DNA of 38,874 nt, from the NCBI GenBank assembly GCA_944332025.1, contig CALVJB010000010.1:1-38874 (forward strand). Direction: 5' to 3'. Below the pieces are notes generated by a model. It was not told where the DNA came from, did not search any database, and saw only the letters and a list, made by a program, of their open reading frames with translations. Both the position numbers and the translations under genes were made by a program. Shown here in pieces: positions 1 to 7,281 of this stretch (positions are counted from its first letter, which is position 1; each line of letters starts with the position of its first letter). The stretch is from an uncultured Bacilli bacterium. GTDB lineage: Bacteria; Bacillota_I; Bacilli_A; RF39; UBA660.

Positions 1-143
1 TTTATAATAGGTTTAATAATAGTATTAAAGAATTCTTTATAGTCTTCTATTTTAAAGAAATGTTTAAATGAAGTGTCTGATAAAAGACTAATAAATTTCT
101 TTTCACTCTTTTCTTTAGTATCTCTATTTTCTTCTTGTTTCAT
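1..143 (-). CDS. Rpn/PD-(D/E)XK nuclease-family transposase-like protein, N-terminal part
   Basis: The reading frame starts at the ATG at 143 and runs off the left edge of the window, giving 47 residues. A strong GGAGGT ribosome binding site lies at 152-157. After a charged start (MKQEENRDTKEKSEKK) comes FISLLSDTSFKHFFK, which resembles the opening of Rpn/PD-(D/E)XK transposase-like proteins, where a short acidic/basic leader precedes an 'SDxxFKxxF' segment. The catalytic region is outside the window, so neither function nor intactness can be judged. Tail fragments of the same kind of gene lie at the right edge (38439-38874), so the family appears to be multicopy here. Confidence 0.5.
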   Translation of the reverse strand, partial: MKQEENRDTKEKSEKKFISLLSDTSFKHFFKIEDYKEFFNTIIKPII

Positions 144-283
144 AATATTTTACCTCCAACAATAATGATTTATCTGCAGATGCCTACACTCTAACATAAG
201 TTAAAATACATTGCAATTTACGAAAATTAGTAATCGGAAGGATAAACTACCATGAATTTTGAAAATTCCTCTAGAGAAAATTA

Positions 284-313
284 AAAATTGACCCCTCTTT
301 TGAAGTCAATTTT
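284..313 (-). terminator. Intrinsic terminator after nadE
   Basis: A perfect 9-bp stem (AAAATTGAC at 284-292 and GTCAATTTT at 305-313) closes a 12-nt loop just downstream of the nadE stop. On the minus strand it is followed by a T-rich stretch. The arms belong to a wider palindrome-rich segment (about 250-320) that resembles the element at 7167-7265. Confidence 0.55.
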
Positions 314-329
314 CAAAATTACAACAAAT

Positions 330-2252
330 TTAAGAAATTTTATCTAACTCTTCTAAAATGTTCTTAAAACTTGCTTCACTAGGCATTCTCAAATCCCCTC
401 TAGGAGATAGACTAATAGTACCTACTTTAACACCATCCGGAACAGCATTTCTTTTAAATTGTTGTGTATAGAAGCGCCTAACAAATACTTTTAACCACTT
501 TTTAATCTCATCATCACTAAAACTATCTTTAAAAGTTAATTTAGCAAGTAAATATATCTTCTTGAAAGATGCTCCACATCTTAACAAATGATATAAAAAG
601 AAATCGTGTAAAACATAAGGACCTATACTAGACTCTGTCTTCTGTAAGATATTACCTGCTTCATCAGGTGGTAATAACTCTGGAGATATAGGAGTATCTA
701 AGATATCTGTTAATATTTTCTTTCTTTTATCTGTACTGTTATCTTTAACATATTCTACTAAATATCTTACTAAAGTCTTAGGAATAGATGAATTAACAGA
801 ATACATACTCATATGATCACCATTATAAGTACACCAACCTAAGGCAAGTTCTGATAAGTCTCCTGTTCCAATAACAATACCACCTAACATATTAGCGATA
901 TCCATAAGTATTTGCGTTCTCTCTCTTGCTTGAATATTCTCATATGTAACACTTCTATCAGATTCATCTAGCCCAATATCCTTCATATGAAGTAAACTTG
1001 CTTCTTTAATACTAACTTCCCTTAAAGTCGCACCATATTCTTTAACTAAATTAATAGCATTTAAATAAGTCCTATCAGTAGTACCAAATCCAGGCATTGT
1101 AACACCTATAATATCTTTATTATCACGACCAAGTTTTTGAAAAGCACGAACTATAACAAGAAAGGCAAGAGTAGAATCAAGTCCTCCAGACATACCAATT
1201 ACACACTTAGTGTTATTTAAGTGAATTAGACGTCTTGCAAGGGCACTACTTTGAATATCTAATATCTCTTCAAATCTTTTTTCTTTATCATTAACAGGTA
1301 TAAAAGGATACATCTTATAAGTCCTATCAAGAGTCTTTATTTTATCACAAACATCAACTTCTATTACTTTATAGTCACCATTATAAACACTACTAGTAAA
1401 ACTACTATTACGACATCTTTCATTAATTAATCTTTTAACATCTATATCTGCATATATTAAATTACTCTCTAATTCAAACCGTTTATTAGATTTAAGTAAC
1501 TTACCATTCTCATAGATTAAAGAAGCTCCTCCAAATACTAAATCAGAAGTTGATTCCATAATACCACTACTTGCATAAATATAACCTGATATTGTTTTAG
1601 CAGATTGCATAGAAACTAGATTTCTTCTATAACTATCTTTACCTACAATTTCATTACTACTAGATAAATTAAAGATAATAGATGCTCCATTTAAAGTATG
1701 ATTATTGCTAGGAGGAAAAACACTCCATAAATCTTCACATATCTCTATTGCAAAACTAACTTCTCTATATTTCTTATCTCTAAATAATAACTTAGTAGAA
1801 ATAGGAACAACTTGATTTAATAGTTTTACTTCACTTACTCTTAAATCAAAACTAGAAGTAAACCATCTCTTCTCATAAAATTCACTATAATTAGGTATAT
1901 AACTCTTAGGAACAATACCAATAATATTACCTTTTTCTATAACAACAGCAGTATTTAAAAGTTGATTATTACATCTTAATGGCATCCCTATAATAGAAAT
2001 AATATCTAAATCTTTAGTATCTTTCAAAATAATACTTAAAGCTTTTTCTACTTCATCAAGTAATTCATCTTGTAAAAACAAATCCCCACAAGTATAACCA
2101 GTAAGAGCAAGTTCAGGAGTAGTAACAATTGATACACCTTCTTTATCTGCTTTCTTAATCATTTTAACTATCTCTTTAATATTGTCTAAAGGACTAGCAA
2201 GTACTAACTTATTAACAATTGCCCCTACTCTAACAAAACCATATTCTAACAC
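330..2252 (-). CDS. nadE: Glutamine-dependent NAD+ synthetase
   Basis: Converts nicotinate adenine dinucleotide to NAD+ with ATP and glutamine in the cytoplasm. It has the two-domain, glutamine-hydrolysing architecture: an N-terminal nitrilase-type glutaminase domain with the Glu-Lys-Cys triad (TTPELALTG, VPKSY, EICEDLW; about residues 47, 116 and 172 from the chosen start) and a C-terminal synthetase domain with the PP-loop SGGLDS (about 355). About 640 aa is normal for this form. The frame is open to an ATG at 2273, but the GTG at 2252 has AAGGAG nine bases upstream and gives an N-terminus (LEYGFVRVGA) that aligns with the family, so it is preferred; an ATG at 2261 overlaps the upstream stop. 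Last gene of the NAD-salvage operon, 5 bp after the radical-SAM gene. Confidence 0.93.
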   Translation of the reverse strand: MLEYGFVRVGAIVNKLVLASPLDNIKEIVKMIKKADKEGVSIVTTPELALTGYTCGDLFLQDELLDEVEKALSIILKDTKDLDIISIIGMPLRCNNQLLNTAVVIEKGNIIGIVPKSYIPNYSEFYEKRWFTSSFDLRVSEVKLLNQVVPISTKLLFRDKKYREVSFAIEICEDLWSVFPPSNNHTLNGASIIFNLSSSNEIVGKDSYRRNLVSMQSAKTISGYIYASSGIMESTSDLVFGGASLIYENGKLLKSNKRFELESNLIYADIDVKRLINERCRNSSFTSSVYNGDYKVIEVDVCDKIKTLDRTYKMYPFIPVNDKEKRFEEILDIQSSALARRLIHLNNTKCVIGMSGGLDSTLAFLVIVRAFQKLGRDNKDIIGVTMPGFGTTDRTYLNAINLVKEYGATLREVSIKEASLLHMKDIGLDESDRSVTYENIQARERTQILMDIANMLGGIVIGTGDLSELALGWCTYNGDHMSMYSVNSSIPKTLVRYLVEYVKDNSTDKRKKILTDILDTPISPELLPPDEAGNILQKTESSIGPYVLHDFFLYHLLRCGASFKKIYLLAKLTFKDSFSDDEIKKWLKVFVRRFYTQQFKRNAVPDGVKVGTISLSPRGDLRMPSEASFKNILEELDKIS

Positions 2253-2257
2253 CTTAA

Positions 2258-3505
2258 TCATCTCCTTAAACATTTTTGATAACCAAGAGGAATACCCTTC
2301 TTTTCAAACTCCTCTTTTAATTCTAAAAATCTTAAATGTAGAGTATCTTCTTTAAAGAAATCTCTAACATTATCTTGATAAAACTTTGAAGTATAATATT
2401 CCCACTGATAATAAAACATCTCATATTCCATTCTTTTTCTTATCTCTAAATCTTTCTCTAAGAAAGCACTCTTAGATGTATATAAATCATAATCATCGAC
2501 ACTAACTAAATCTTTATATTGATCCCATATCTTAGTACCTCTAAAAGGCATTAAGAAATTACCACATACCATTTCAGGTTTTAACTCATAAAATCTTTCT
2601 AATAATCTATCATAAAAGTCTCTACTCTCTTCTTCATTATGTACTTTTAATGGATTAACAATAAAAGATAAGTATGTCATAATATCATTCTCATGAAGTA
2701 AATCACATGCTTTATCTAATTCTTTATTTTTAGCATAATTAACAGTAATATCTTCAAGTCCTAAACAAACCATATAGACATTATGTAACTTCATAAACTC
2801 TACTGTATCTACACTTAGCAAGTTAGCAGAAGCGAAAAGATATATTTTAGCATCAAGACTACTTATAACTTCTAATCTTTCTTTAAAGTCTTTTTGCAAA
2901 GGAAAATTCTCATCACGGATAAAAATGTACTTAGGATTATATTGTTTTAAATAATTAATCTCTTCTTTAATTAACTTTATAGGCTTAGACATTAACTTAT
3001 CACACATTAAAGGACTACAACAAAAGTCACAATTAAATGGACAACCCTGAGATGTATTAATAGAAGTACAAACATCATCTTTTAATTTATCAGGTATAAT
3101 CTGTTGATTATTTCTAATATCATATAAATCATATCTAGGAATTTTCTTATAATTAGTAATCCCTTTTACAATATCTCCATCTTGATTAATAGTAGCATAA
3201 AAGTCATCACAAGGCCCTACAATAACTTTAGAAGCATAAGGTAAAAACTCTTCTGGATTAATAGTAGGTTCATATCCTCCAACAACAATTTTATTTTTAT
3301 CATGTTTTAAAGCCCATTTCTTAAATTCATTCATACCTGTAATATAAATAGAACAAGCATACTTTTCAACCTTATTATCATCAAAATCTTTATTTTCCAT
3401 AGAATACATAACATTATCTCCCTCAGGAAGTACTGTTAATAAAGATGGCTCTAATCCTAAAGTAACATCTTGTCTTGGAAAAGTCATACCAATTATTTTT
3501 TTCAT
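2258..3505 (-). CDS. Radical SAM protein of unknown substrate, in NAD operon
   Basis: About 415 aa. The [4Fe-4S]/SAM motif is visible as GCPFNCDFCC, with CxxxCxxC cysteines near residues 155, 159 and 162. The N-terminal ~130 residues (including an IVVGGYEPT segment) look like the Rossmann-like, B12-binding-type domain that precedes many MiaB-like radical SAM domains, though no clear DxHxxG cobalamin motif is seen. The start lies in a run of ATG codons after an extended GAGGTGAT ribosome site; 3505 or 3508 are equally plausible. It sits between the Nudix and nadE genes with 4-5 bp spacings, so it is co-translated with NAD salvage. The substrate is not known; a role in NAD or nucleotide metabolism rests on context only. 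Confidence 0.8.
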   Translation of the reverse strand: MKKIIGMTFPRQDVTLGLEPSLLTVLPEGDNVMYSMENKDFDDNKVEKYACSIYITGMNEFKKWALKHDKNKIVVGGYEPTINPEEFLPYASKVIVGPCDDFYATINQDGDIVKGITNYKKIPRYDLYDIRNNQQIIPDKLKDDVCTSINTSQGCPFNCDFCCSPLMCDKLMSKPIKLIKEEINYLKQYNPKYIFIRDENFPLQKDFKERLEVISSLDAKIYLFASANLLSVDTVEFMKLHNVYMVCLGLEDITVNYAKNKELDKACDLLHENDIMTYLSFIVNPLKVHNEEESRDFYDRLLERFYELKPEMVCGNFLMPFRGTKIWDQYKDLVSVDDYDLYTSKSAFLEKDLEIRKRMEYEMFYYQWEYYTSKFYQDNVRDFFKEDTLHLRFLELKEEFEKKGIPLGYQKCLRR

Positions 3506-3510
3506 CATCA

Positions 3511-4101
3511 TCACCTCTTTATATATTGTTTAGATAACTCTAAAGCATATTTAGACTGTATATCTTTAATATACCCCATTTTAACAAGTTCTAATACTTC
3601 TTCATAATTACACAAGAAATATCTAACAAATTCATCTTTATCAAGCTTCTGTTCTTTTACCTTTTCACAGTCTAGAGCAAGATAAGCATAGTTATAAGCT
3701 TCACTACAACCTTGGTCTTGATAGAAAGAGTCAAGATACTTAATATTATCAGAGTAATATCCCGTCTCTTCAATAAGCTCTCTTTTAGCAGAAATCAAAG
3801 GATTTTCTTTATCTTCTACATAACCAGCAGGAAATTCAACAAGAAATCCTTCTTTAACTGGTCTAGGTTGTACTATTAATAAGAACTCATTATCTTTAGT
3901 AACAGGTAGAGTAATAACGGCATCACCATTACTATTACCTTTAATTATTTTATCTCTTACAATAGTAATACCATTATTAAGTAAACAGTTATAGTTTTCT
4001 ACTTTTATATAAGAATTATTACTTCTTTCTAATAAATTTCTTCTAATTATTTTTAATTCTTCTATATAACCATGTAACTCTTCTAACTTCTCTTTTCTCA
4101 T
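3511..4101 (-). CDS. Nudix hydrolase, ADP-ribose pyrophosphatase-like
   Basis: 196 aa. A complete Nudix box is visible at residues 93-115: G-x5-E-x7-RELIEETGY, with the catalytic REXXEE core intact. The segment before it (FLLIVQPRPVKEGFLVEFPAG) matches the ADP-ribose pyrophosphatase subgroup, which hydrolyses ADP-ribose or related NAD breakdown products. The gene overlaps pncB by four bases upstream, and its stop lies within the ribosome site and ATG run of the radical-SAM gene, so all three are likely translationally coupled. In this operon it could recycle ADP-ribose or clean up NAD-derived nucleotides. The exact substrate cannot be read from sequence. Confidence 0.85.
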   Translation of the reverse strand: MRKEKLEELHGYIEELKIIRRNLLERSNNSYIKVENYNCLLNNGITIVRDKIIKGNSNGDAVITLPVTKDNEFLLIVQPRPVKEGFLVEFPAGYVEDKENPLISAKRELIEETGYYSDNIKYLDSFYQDQGCSEAYNYAYLALDCEKVKEQKLDKDEFVRYFLCNYEEVLELVKMGYIKDIQSKYALELSKQYIKR

Positions 4102-5567
4102 CTTTTCTCCCTACTTTTAACTAATTTCTTTTCTTCATCTATCATTTTATTTTTAACATTCCATAAATCATAACTTAAATCAACATGTACAGGATGAGGA
4201 TTAACAAATCTTTTATTCTCTTCGCTCAATGTTTCTTTTTCCATACTACAGTAATCTCTAATATTCATTACATTATCACTTTTATAAACACATTCCCCAT
4301 TTATAAATATTGGTTCTAACAACTCTCTAACTGTATAAGTACCCTTCTCTAATTCTTTTCTCTTCCAAGTATCTACAGGATCAAACATTATAGTTGTCTC
4401 TTCCTCACTATATTTTTCATCTACAAAGCCAATAATATCTCCCCTAATTTTACCTGTTTCCTTATCATAGAATCTAAATACTTGTTTATCTCCTGGATTA
4501 GTAATTTTTACAGCATCTTCACTAAGTTTAATCTTAGGAATCACTACTCCTGATTTTTTAATGGCCGCAAGTTTATAAACTCCTCCAAAGCTAGGACAAT
4601 CTTTTGAAGTAATTAAGCTTGTACCAACTCCCCAAAGATTTATTTTCGCTCCCTGTTTTTTCAAATCTTCTATTAGATATTCATCTAAATCATTAGAAGC
4701 ACAAATAGTAGCATCAGGAAATCCTGCTTCATCTAACATAACTCTAGCCTTTTTAGATAGATATGCTAAGTCTCCACTATCAAGCCGTATTCCATATTTT
4801 TTAGGCATCTTACCTTCTTCTTTTAATTCTTTAAATACTCTTATTGCATTAGGAACACCTGACTTTAAAGTATCATAAGTATCTACCAACAAGGTTGCAT
4901 TATTTGGAAAAAGTTCTGCATATTTCTTAAAAGCCTCATATTCACTATCAAAACTCATAATAAAGCTGTGAGCATGAGTACCTGCAACAGGAATGTTAAA
5001 CCTCTTACCAGCTAGAACATTACTAGTTGAAGCACATCCTCCAATAACAGCAGCCCTTGCTCCATATATACCAGCATCAGGACCTTGTGCTCTTCTAAGT
5101 CCAAACTCCATAACAGCATCCCCTTTAGCCGCTTCACACACACGAGATGCTTTAGTAGCAATTAGACTTTGATGATTAATAATATTTAATATCGCTGTCT
5201 CTACAAGTTGTGCCTCTATTATAGGAGCATCTACTTTTAATAAAGGTTCCATTGGAAAGACAACTGTTCCTTCTTTAATAGCATAAATATTACCAGTGAA
5301 CTTAAATTTCTCTAAATATTTTAAAAACTCTTCATCAAAAAGCTCTAATTCTCTTAAGTACTCAATGTCATCCCTATCAAAATGTAAATTTTTAATATAG
5401 TCAATTACCTGTTCAAGACCTGCTACAATAGCATATCCTCCATCACAAGGATTCTTACGATAGAAGACATCAAATACTACTCTTTCATCCCTTCTCATAT
5501 CAAAATATCCATTCATCATAGTAAGTTCATATAAATCAGTTAACAAAGTTAAATTTCTTTCATTCAT
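4098..5567 (-). CDS. pncB: Nicotinate phosphoribosyltransferase
   Basis: 489 aa, the usual length for the Gram-positive form. Joins nicotinate to PRPP to give nicotinate mononucleotide (Preiss-Handler salvage). Seen: N-terminal LLTDLYELTMMNGYF, the conserved EFGLRRAQGPDAG block (about 154-166), GTHAHSF with the catalytic-region histidine (about 198), the phosphate-binding RLDSGDLAYLSKKAR block and the ASNDLDEYLI segment. Follows pncA by 36 bp, with AAAGGA upstream of its ATG. Together with pncA and nadE it takes nicotinamide to NAD; the adenylyltransferase step (nadD) is not in this window. Confidence 0.95.
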   Translation of the reverse strand: MNERNLTLLTDLYELTMMNGYFDMRRDERVVFDVFYRKNPCDGGYAIVAGLEQVIDYIKNLHFDRDDIEYLRELELFDEEFLKYLEKFKFTGNIYAIKEGTVVFPMEPLLKVDAPIIEAQLVETAILNIINHQSLIATKASRVCEAAKGDAVMEFGLRRAQGPDAGIYGARAAVIGGCASTSNVLAGKRFNIPVAGTHAHSFIMSFDSEYEAFKKYAELFPNNATLLVDTYDTLKSGVPNAIRVFKELKEEGKMPKKYGIRLDSGDLAYLSKKARVMLDEAGFPDATICASNDLDEYLIEDLKKQGAKINLWGVGTSLITSKDCPSFGGVYKLAAIKKSGVVIPKIKLSEDAVKITNPGDKQVFRFYDKETGKIRGDIIGFVDEKYSEEETTIMFDPVDTWKRKELEKGTYTVRELLEPIFINGECVYKSDNVMNIRDYCSMEKETLSEENKRFVNPHPVHVDLSYDLWNVKNKMIDEEKKLVKSREKR

Positions 5568-5603
5568 TTAAATCATTCCTTTCTTTTTATCAAATTATTA
5601 ATA

Positions 5604-6197
5604 TCAACTTCTAAATTTTTTAACTAACTGAATCCCTTGCTGTTCCATAAGTAGATAAGCTGCATCTACATAGTTTTGTCTATCATCTTCTGCAAAGGTA
5701 GCAACAGCATCTTTATGTACTCTAACAACACTATCTCTATTATGTTCATCAAGGTAATTTGCAAGTCCCATAGGACCATTACATACACAAATATCAGTAC
5801 AACATCCTACTATATCAAACTCTTTTATATTACAAGCCTCCTCCATCACTTCTCTAAAAGGCTGAGCCTCCATAAAACTTGTATTATTTTTAGGTATACA
5901 TATAGTATTATCTAAAGTAGTAAAAGGTTTTAACTCATCAACTACTTCCTCTTCTCTACTACCTTTAAGACAGTGATAATCAGGAAATCTCTTATGTTCT
6001 GTAGATTCTTTAGTATGAGTATCTTGAATAAAGATAACTAACTGTCCCTCATTATGATACTCTTTAATAAGTTCTATCTGTCTAGGTATAACTCTAGTAA
6101 TAGATTTATCATGTAACACTCCTTCCTTAACAAAGCCATTAACCATATCAACAACAATTAAAGCTTTATTATAGACTTTCAAATTCTCAACTTTCAT
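5604..6197 (-). CDS. pncA: Nicotinamidase (isochorismatase family)
   Basis: 197 aa. Hydrolyses nicotinamide to nicotinate and ammonia. The triad of the family is present: Asp17 (ALIVVDMVNGF), Lys103 (CIPKNNTSF) and Cys137 (GCCTDICV). The metal site is likely Asp59, His61 and His75 (QDTHTKES, DYHC). First gene of the NAD-salvage operon, with a consensus promoter 80-110 bp upstream and GAGGAGGG as ribosome site. Position next to pncB supports nicotinamidase over other isochorismatase-fold hydrolases. Confidence 0.92.
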   Translation of the reverse strand: MKVENLKVYNKALIVVDMVNGFVKEGVLHDKSITRVIPRQIELIKEYHNEGQLVIFIQDTHTKESTEHKRFPDYHCLKGSREEEVVDELKPFTTLDNTICIPKNNTSFMEAQPFREVMEEACNIKEFDIVGCCTDICVCNGPMGLANYLDEHNRDSVVRVHKDAVATFAEDDRQNYVDAAYLLMEQQGIQLVKKFRS

Positions 6198-6208
6198 AAA
6201 TTATCCCT

Positions 6209-6292
6209 CCTCTTATTAACTTTTTATTAATATCAAAAGCTAAGAAATAAGCAAGTAATTAAACTTGTTATTAACATTATATTAATAAGAGG
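6209..6292. promoter_or_regulatory. Cluster of TTATTAA half-sites, candidate operator for the NAD operon
   Basis: Four copies of the heptamer TTATTAA or its complement lie at 6213-6219, 6224-6230, 6268-6274 and 6282-6288. Two of them form a palindrome (TTATTAA-N7-TTAATAA, 6268-6288) centred on the -10 box of the pncA promoter. A longer perfect 11-bp inverted repeat pairs 6209-6219 (at the ribosome site) with 6282-6292 (promoter spacer). This layout fits a repressor site, but A+T-rich DNA makes short repeats common and the regulator is not identified. Confidence 0.4.
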
Positions 6293-6304
6293 ATAATTTG
6301 TCAA
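6276..6304 (-). promoter_or_regulatory. Consensus sigma-A promoter of the NAD-salvage operon
   Basis: On the minus strand, TTGACA (6299-6304) and TATAAT (6276-6281) are separated by exactly 17 bp, a perfect match to the housekeeping consensus. It lies between the terminator of the preceding gene and pncA, so it sets the start of the pncA-pncB-Nudix-rSAM-nadE unit. The leader would be about 70 nt. Confidence 0.85.
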
Positions 6305-6315
6305 CACTTTTTTAA

Positions 6316-6348
6316 AAAAAGAGAAATTTAATCAACATTTCTCTTTTT
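6316..6348 (-). terminator. Intrinsic terminator after the 107-aa gene
   Basis: Twelve-base arms AAAAAGAGAAAT (6316-6327) and ATTTCTCTTTTT (6337-6348) form a perfect stem with a 9-nt loop, and the minus-strand 3' side ends in a long T run. The stop codon of the upstream gene lies inside the stem. It separates the vapD unit from the NAD operon. Confidence 0.75.
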
Positions 6349-6670
6349 ACATAGTATCTTCATTTAACAAACCACATTTCCTCATTGAATTATAATAAGA
6401 TTGCATACAATCCTCTCTATAAAGAGGGCTTAACCCTTCTACTCGCCAATACATCTTATCTATTATCTGTCTAAACCATTTAGTCCTAGGTAAATTTATA
6501 TTAGCTTTAGAAAAAGTTACAAAATCTTCTTTTGTACCTAAGTACACACCTTCATCTATTTTTTTAACATGATTGTCTTCAAAAAATTTATCTATAATCT
6601 GATAACGTTCATTAATATCATAATTATATTCTTTACATTTTTCTTCATCAAAATATATTTCCATCATCAT
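6347..6670 (-). CDS. Hypothetical 107-aa protein next to vapD
   Basis: I do not recognise this protein. It is small, charged and soluble, with no signal peptide or membrane segment. It has an acidic N-terminal third (YFDEEKCKEYNYDINERYQI) and a basic aromatic middle (PRTKWFRQIIDKMYWRVEG). The start lies at one of three consecutive ATGs (6670, 6667 or 6664) after AAGGAG. It follows the vapD-like gene by about 48 bp, has its own ribosome site and ends in a strong terminator, so the two probably form one transcript. By analogy with vapX-vapD it could be the antitoxin or a partner of VapD, but nothing in its sequence proves that. Confidence 0.6.
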   Translation of the reverse strand: MMMEIYFDEEKCKEYNYDINERYQIIDKFFEDNHVKKIDEGVYLGTKEDFVTFSKANINLPRTKWFRQIIDKMYWRVEGLSPLYREDCMQSYYNSMRKCGLLNEDTM

Positions 6671-6718
6671 TTTTAATCAACTCCTTTTATAATTAAATTT
6701 TATATTTGCAAATATTTT

Positions 6719-7045
6719 TTAATCTTTAATAACTCCCACCATATCATACCTATCACCTACACTAGTCACATCTATTCTTTTAATACAAAATTTTATCCAT
6801 GGTAAATTATTTCCCATATTAATCATATCCTGCTCTACTTCTGACAAATTTAAAAAATTAACAGAAATATAACCAGAACCTTGTCTATGTAGATAACCAA
6901 TATCTTCTAAATATTTCTTTATATCATAATAGGCATTAGTATAGGTTTTAGGATATACTTCTTTTAGTTTATTAGTATCTAAATCAAAATTAATCGCTTT
7001 TCTTGTTAAATCATAATTAACATCTTGATTTAGATTTAAATCTAT
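6719..7045 (-). CDS. vapD: VapD-like endoribonuclease (Cas2-fold), non-canonical start
   Basis: The frame encodes about 108 residues ending in TAA at 6719-6721. It contains KAINFDLDTNKLKEVYP, then TNAYYDIKKYLEDIGYLHRQGSGYI and a late WIKFCIKRIDV segment. These match the VapD layout: an N-terminal FDLDT strand, a 'Y-DIKK-LE--G' helix, then a 'Q-S-Y' turn. VapD proteins are small ribonucleases with a Cas2-like ferredoxin fold and often act as toxins. There is no ATG, GTG or TTG in frame after the strong GGAGG at 7054-7058. The codon eight bases downstream is ATA (7043-7045), so it either starts at ATA or has lost its start. Upstream lie a promoter and a palindromic operator; downstream lies the 107-aa gene. 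Confidence 0.7.
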   Translation of the reverse strand: MDLNLNQDVNYDLTRKAINFDLDTNKLKEVYPKTYTNAYYDIKKYLEDIGYLHRQGSGYISVNFLNLSEVEQDMINMGNNLPWIKFCIKRIDVTSVGDRYDMVGVIKD

Positions 7046-7115
7046 AACCGATACCTCCTATACTATAACTTATAACTATCAACTCCTTTCCAGTAATTTA
7101 TATTTAGATACTTTC

Positions 7116-7127
7116 CGTGTTAACACG
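7116..7127. promoter_or_regulatory. CGTGTTAACACG palindrome, candidate operator of the vapD unit
   Basis: A perfect 12-bp palindrome, the most G+C-rich patch of this intergenic region. It sits just downstream of the candidate -10 box and inside a longer imperfect inverted repeat (TAGAT... ...ATCTA, about 7104-7138). Such a site at the transcription start is typical of autoregulated toxin-antitoxin promoters. The binding protein is unknown. Confidence 0.5.
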
Positions 7128-7132
7128 AGATA

Positions 7133-7161
7133 AATCTAACATAAAATTAAATATCTGTAAA
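7133..7161 (-). promoter_or_regulatory. Candidate promoter of the vapD unit
   Basis: On the minus strand TTTACA (7156-7161) and TAGATT (7133-7138) are spaced by 17 bp. Both boxes are imperfect, but the position directly before the palindrome and the vapD ribosome site fits. Confidence 0.45.
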
Positions 7162-7166
7162 ATCAT

Positions 7167-7265
7167 GAATTTTGCAAATTCGCCAAAAAAAGCGGGTCAA
7201 ATTTTAAAATTCGCCCACTAAATTTTTAATTTTGATATCTAAATTAACTCGAATTTGCAAAATTC
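7167..7265. repeat. Intergenic inverted-repeat element
   Basis: A perfect 16-bp inverted repeat (GAATTTTGCAAATTCG at 7167-7182, complement at 7250-7265) flanks 67 bp that hold a second, imperfect palindrome (GGGTCAAATTTTAAAATTCGCCC region, 7194-7215). It lies between virD4 and the vapD promoter and may act as the terminator of the long secretion locus. A related arrangement (GAATTTTGAAAATTC, GGGGTCAAT, CAATTTTCAAAATT) is seen at about 253-322 near nadE, which suggests a dispersed palindromic element. A separate 14-bp palindrome with the same TTTGCAAA core is at 6702-6715. Confidence 0.55.
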
Positions 7266-7281
7266 AAAGTTTTTATATTTT

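Noticed and set aside
7046-7100. Leader peptide from a TTG after AAGGAG upstream of vapD
   Set aside because: Would encode only about 20 residues in another frame with no conserved feature; the ribosome site is equally likely to be chance.
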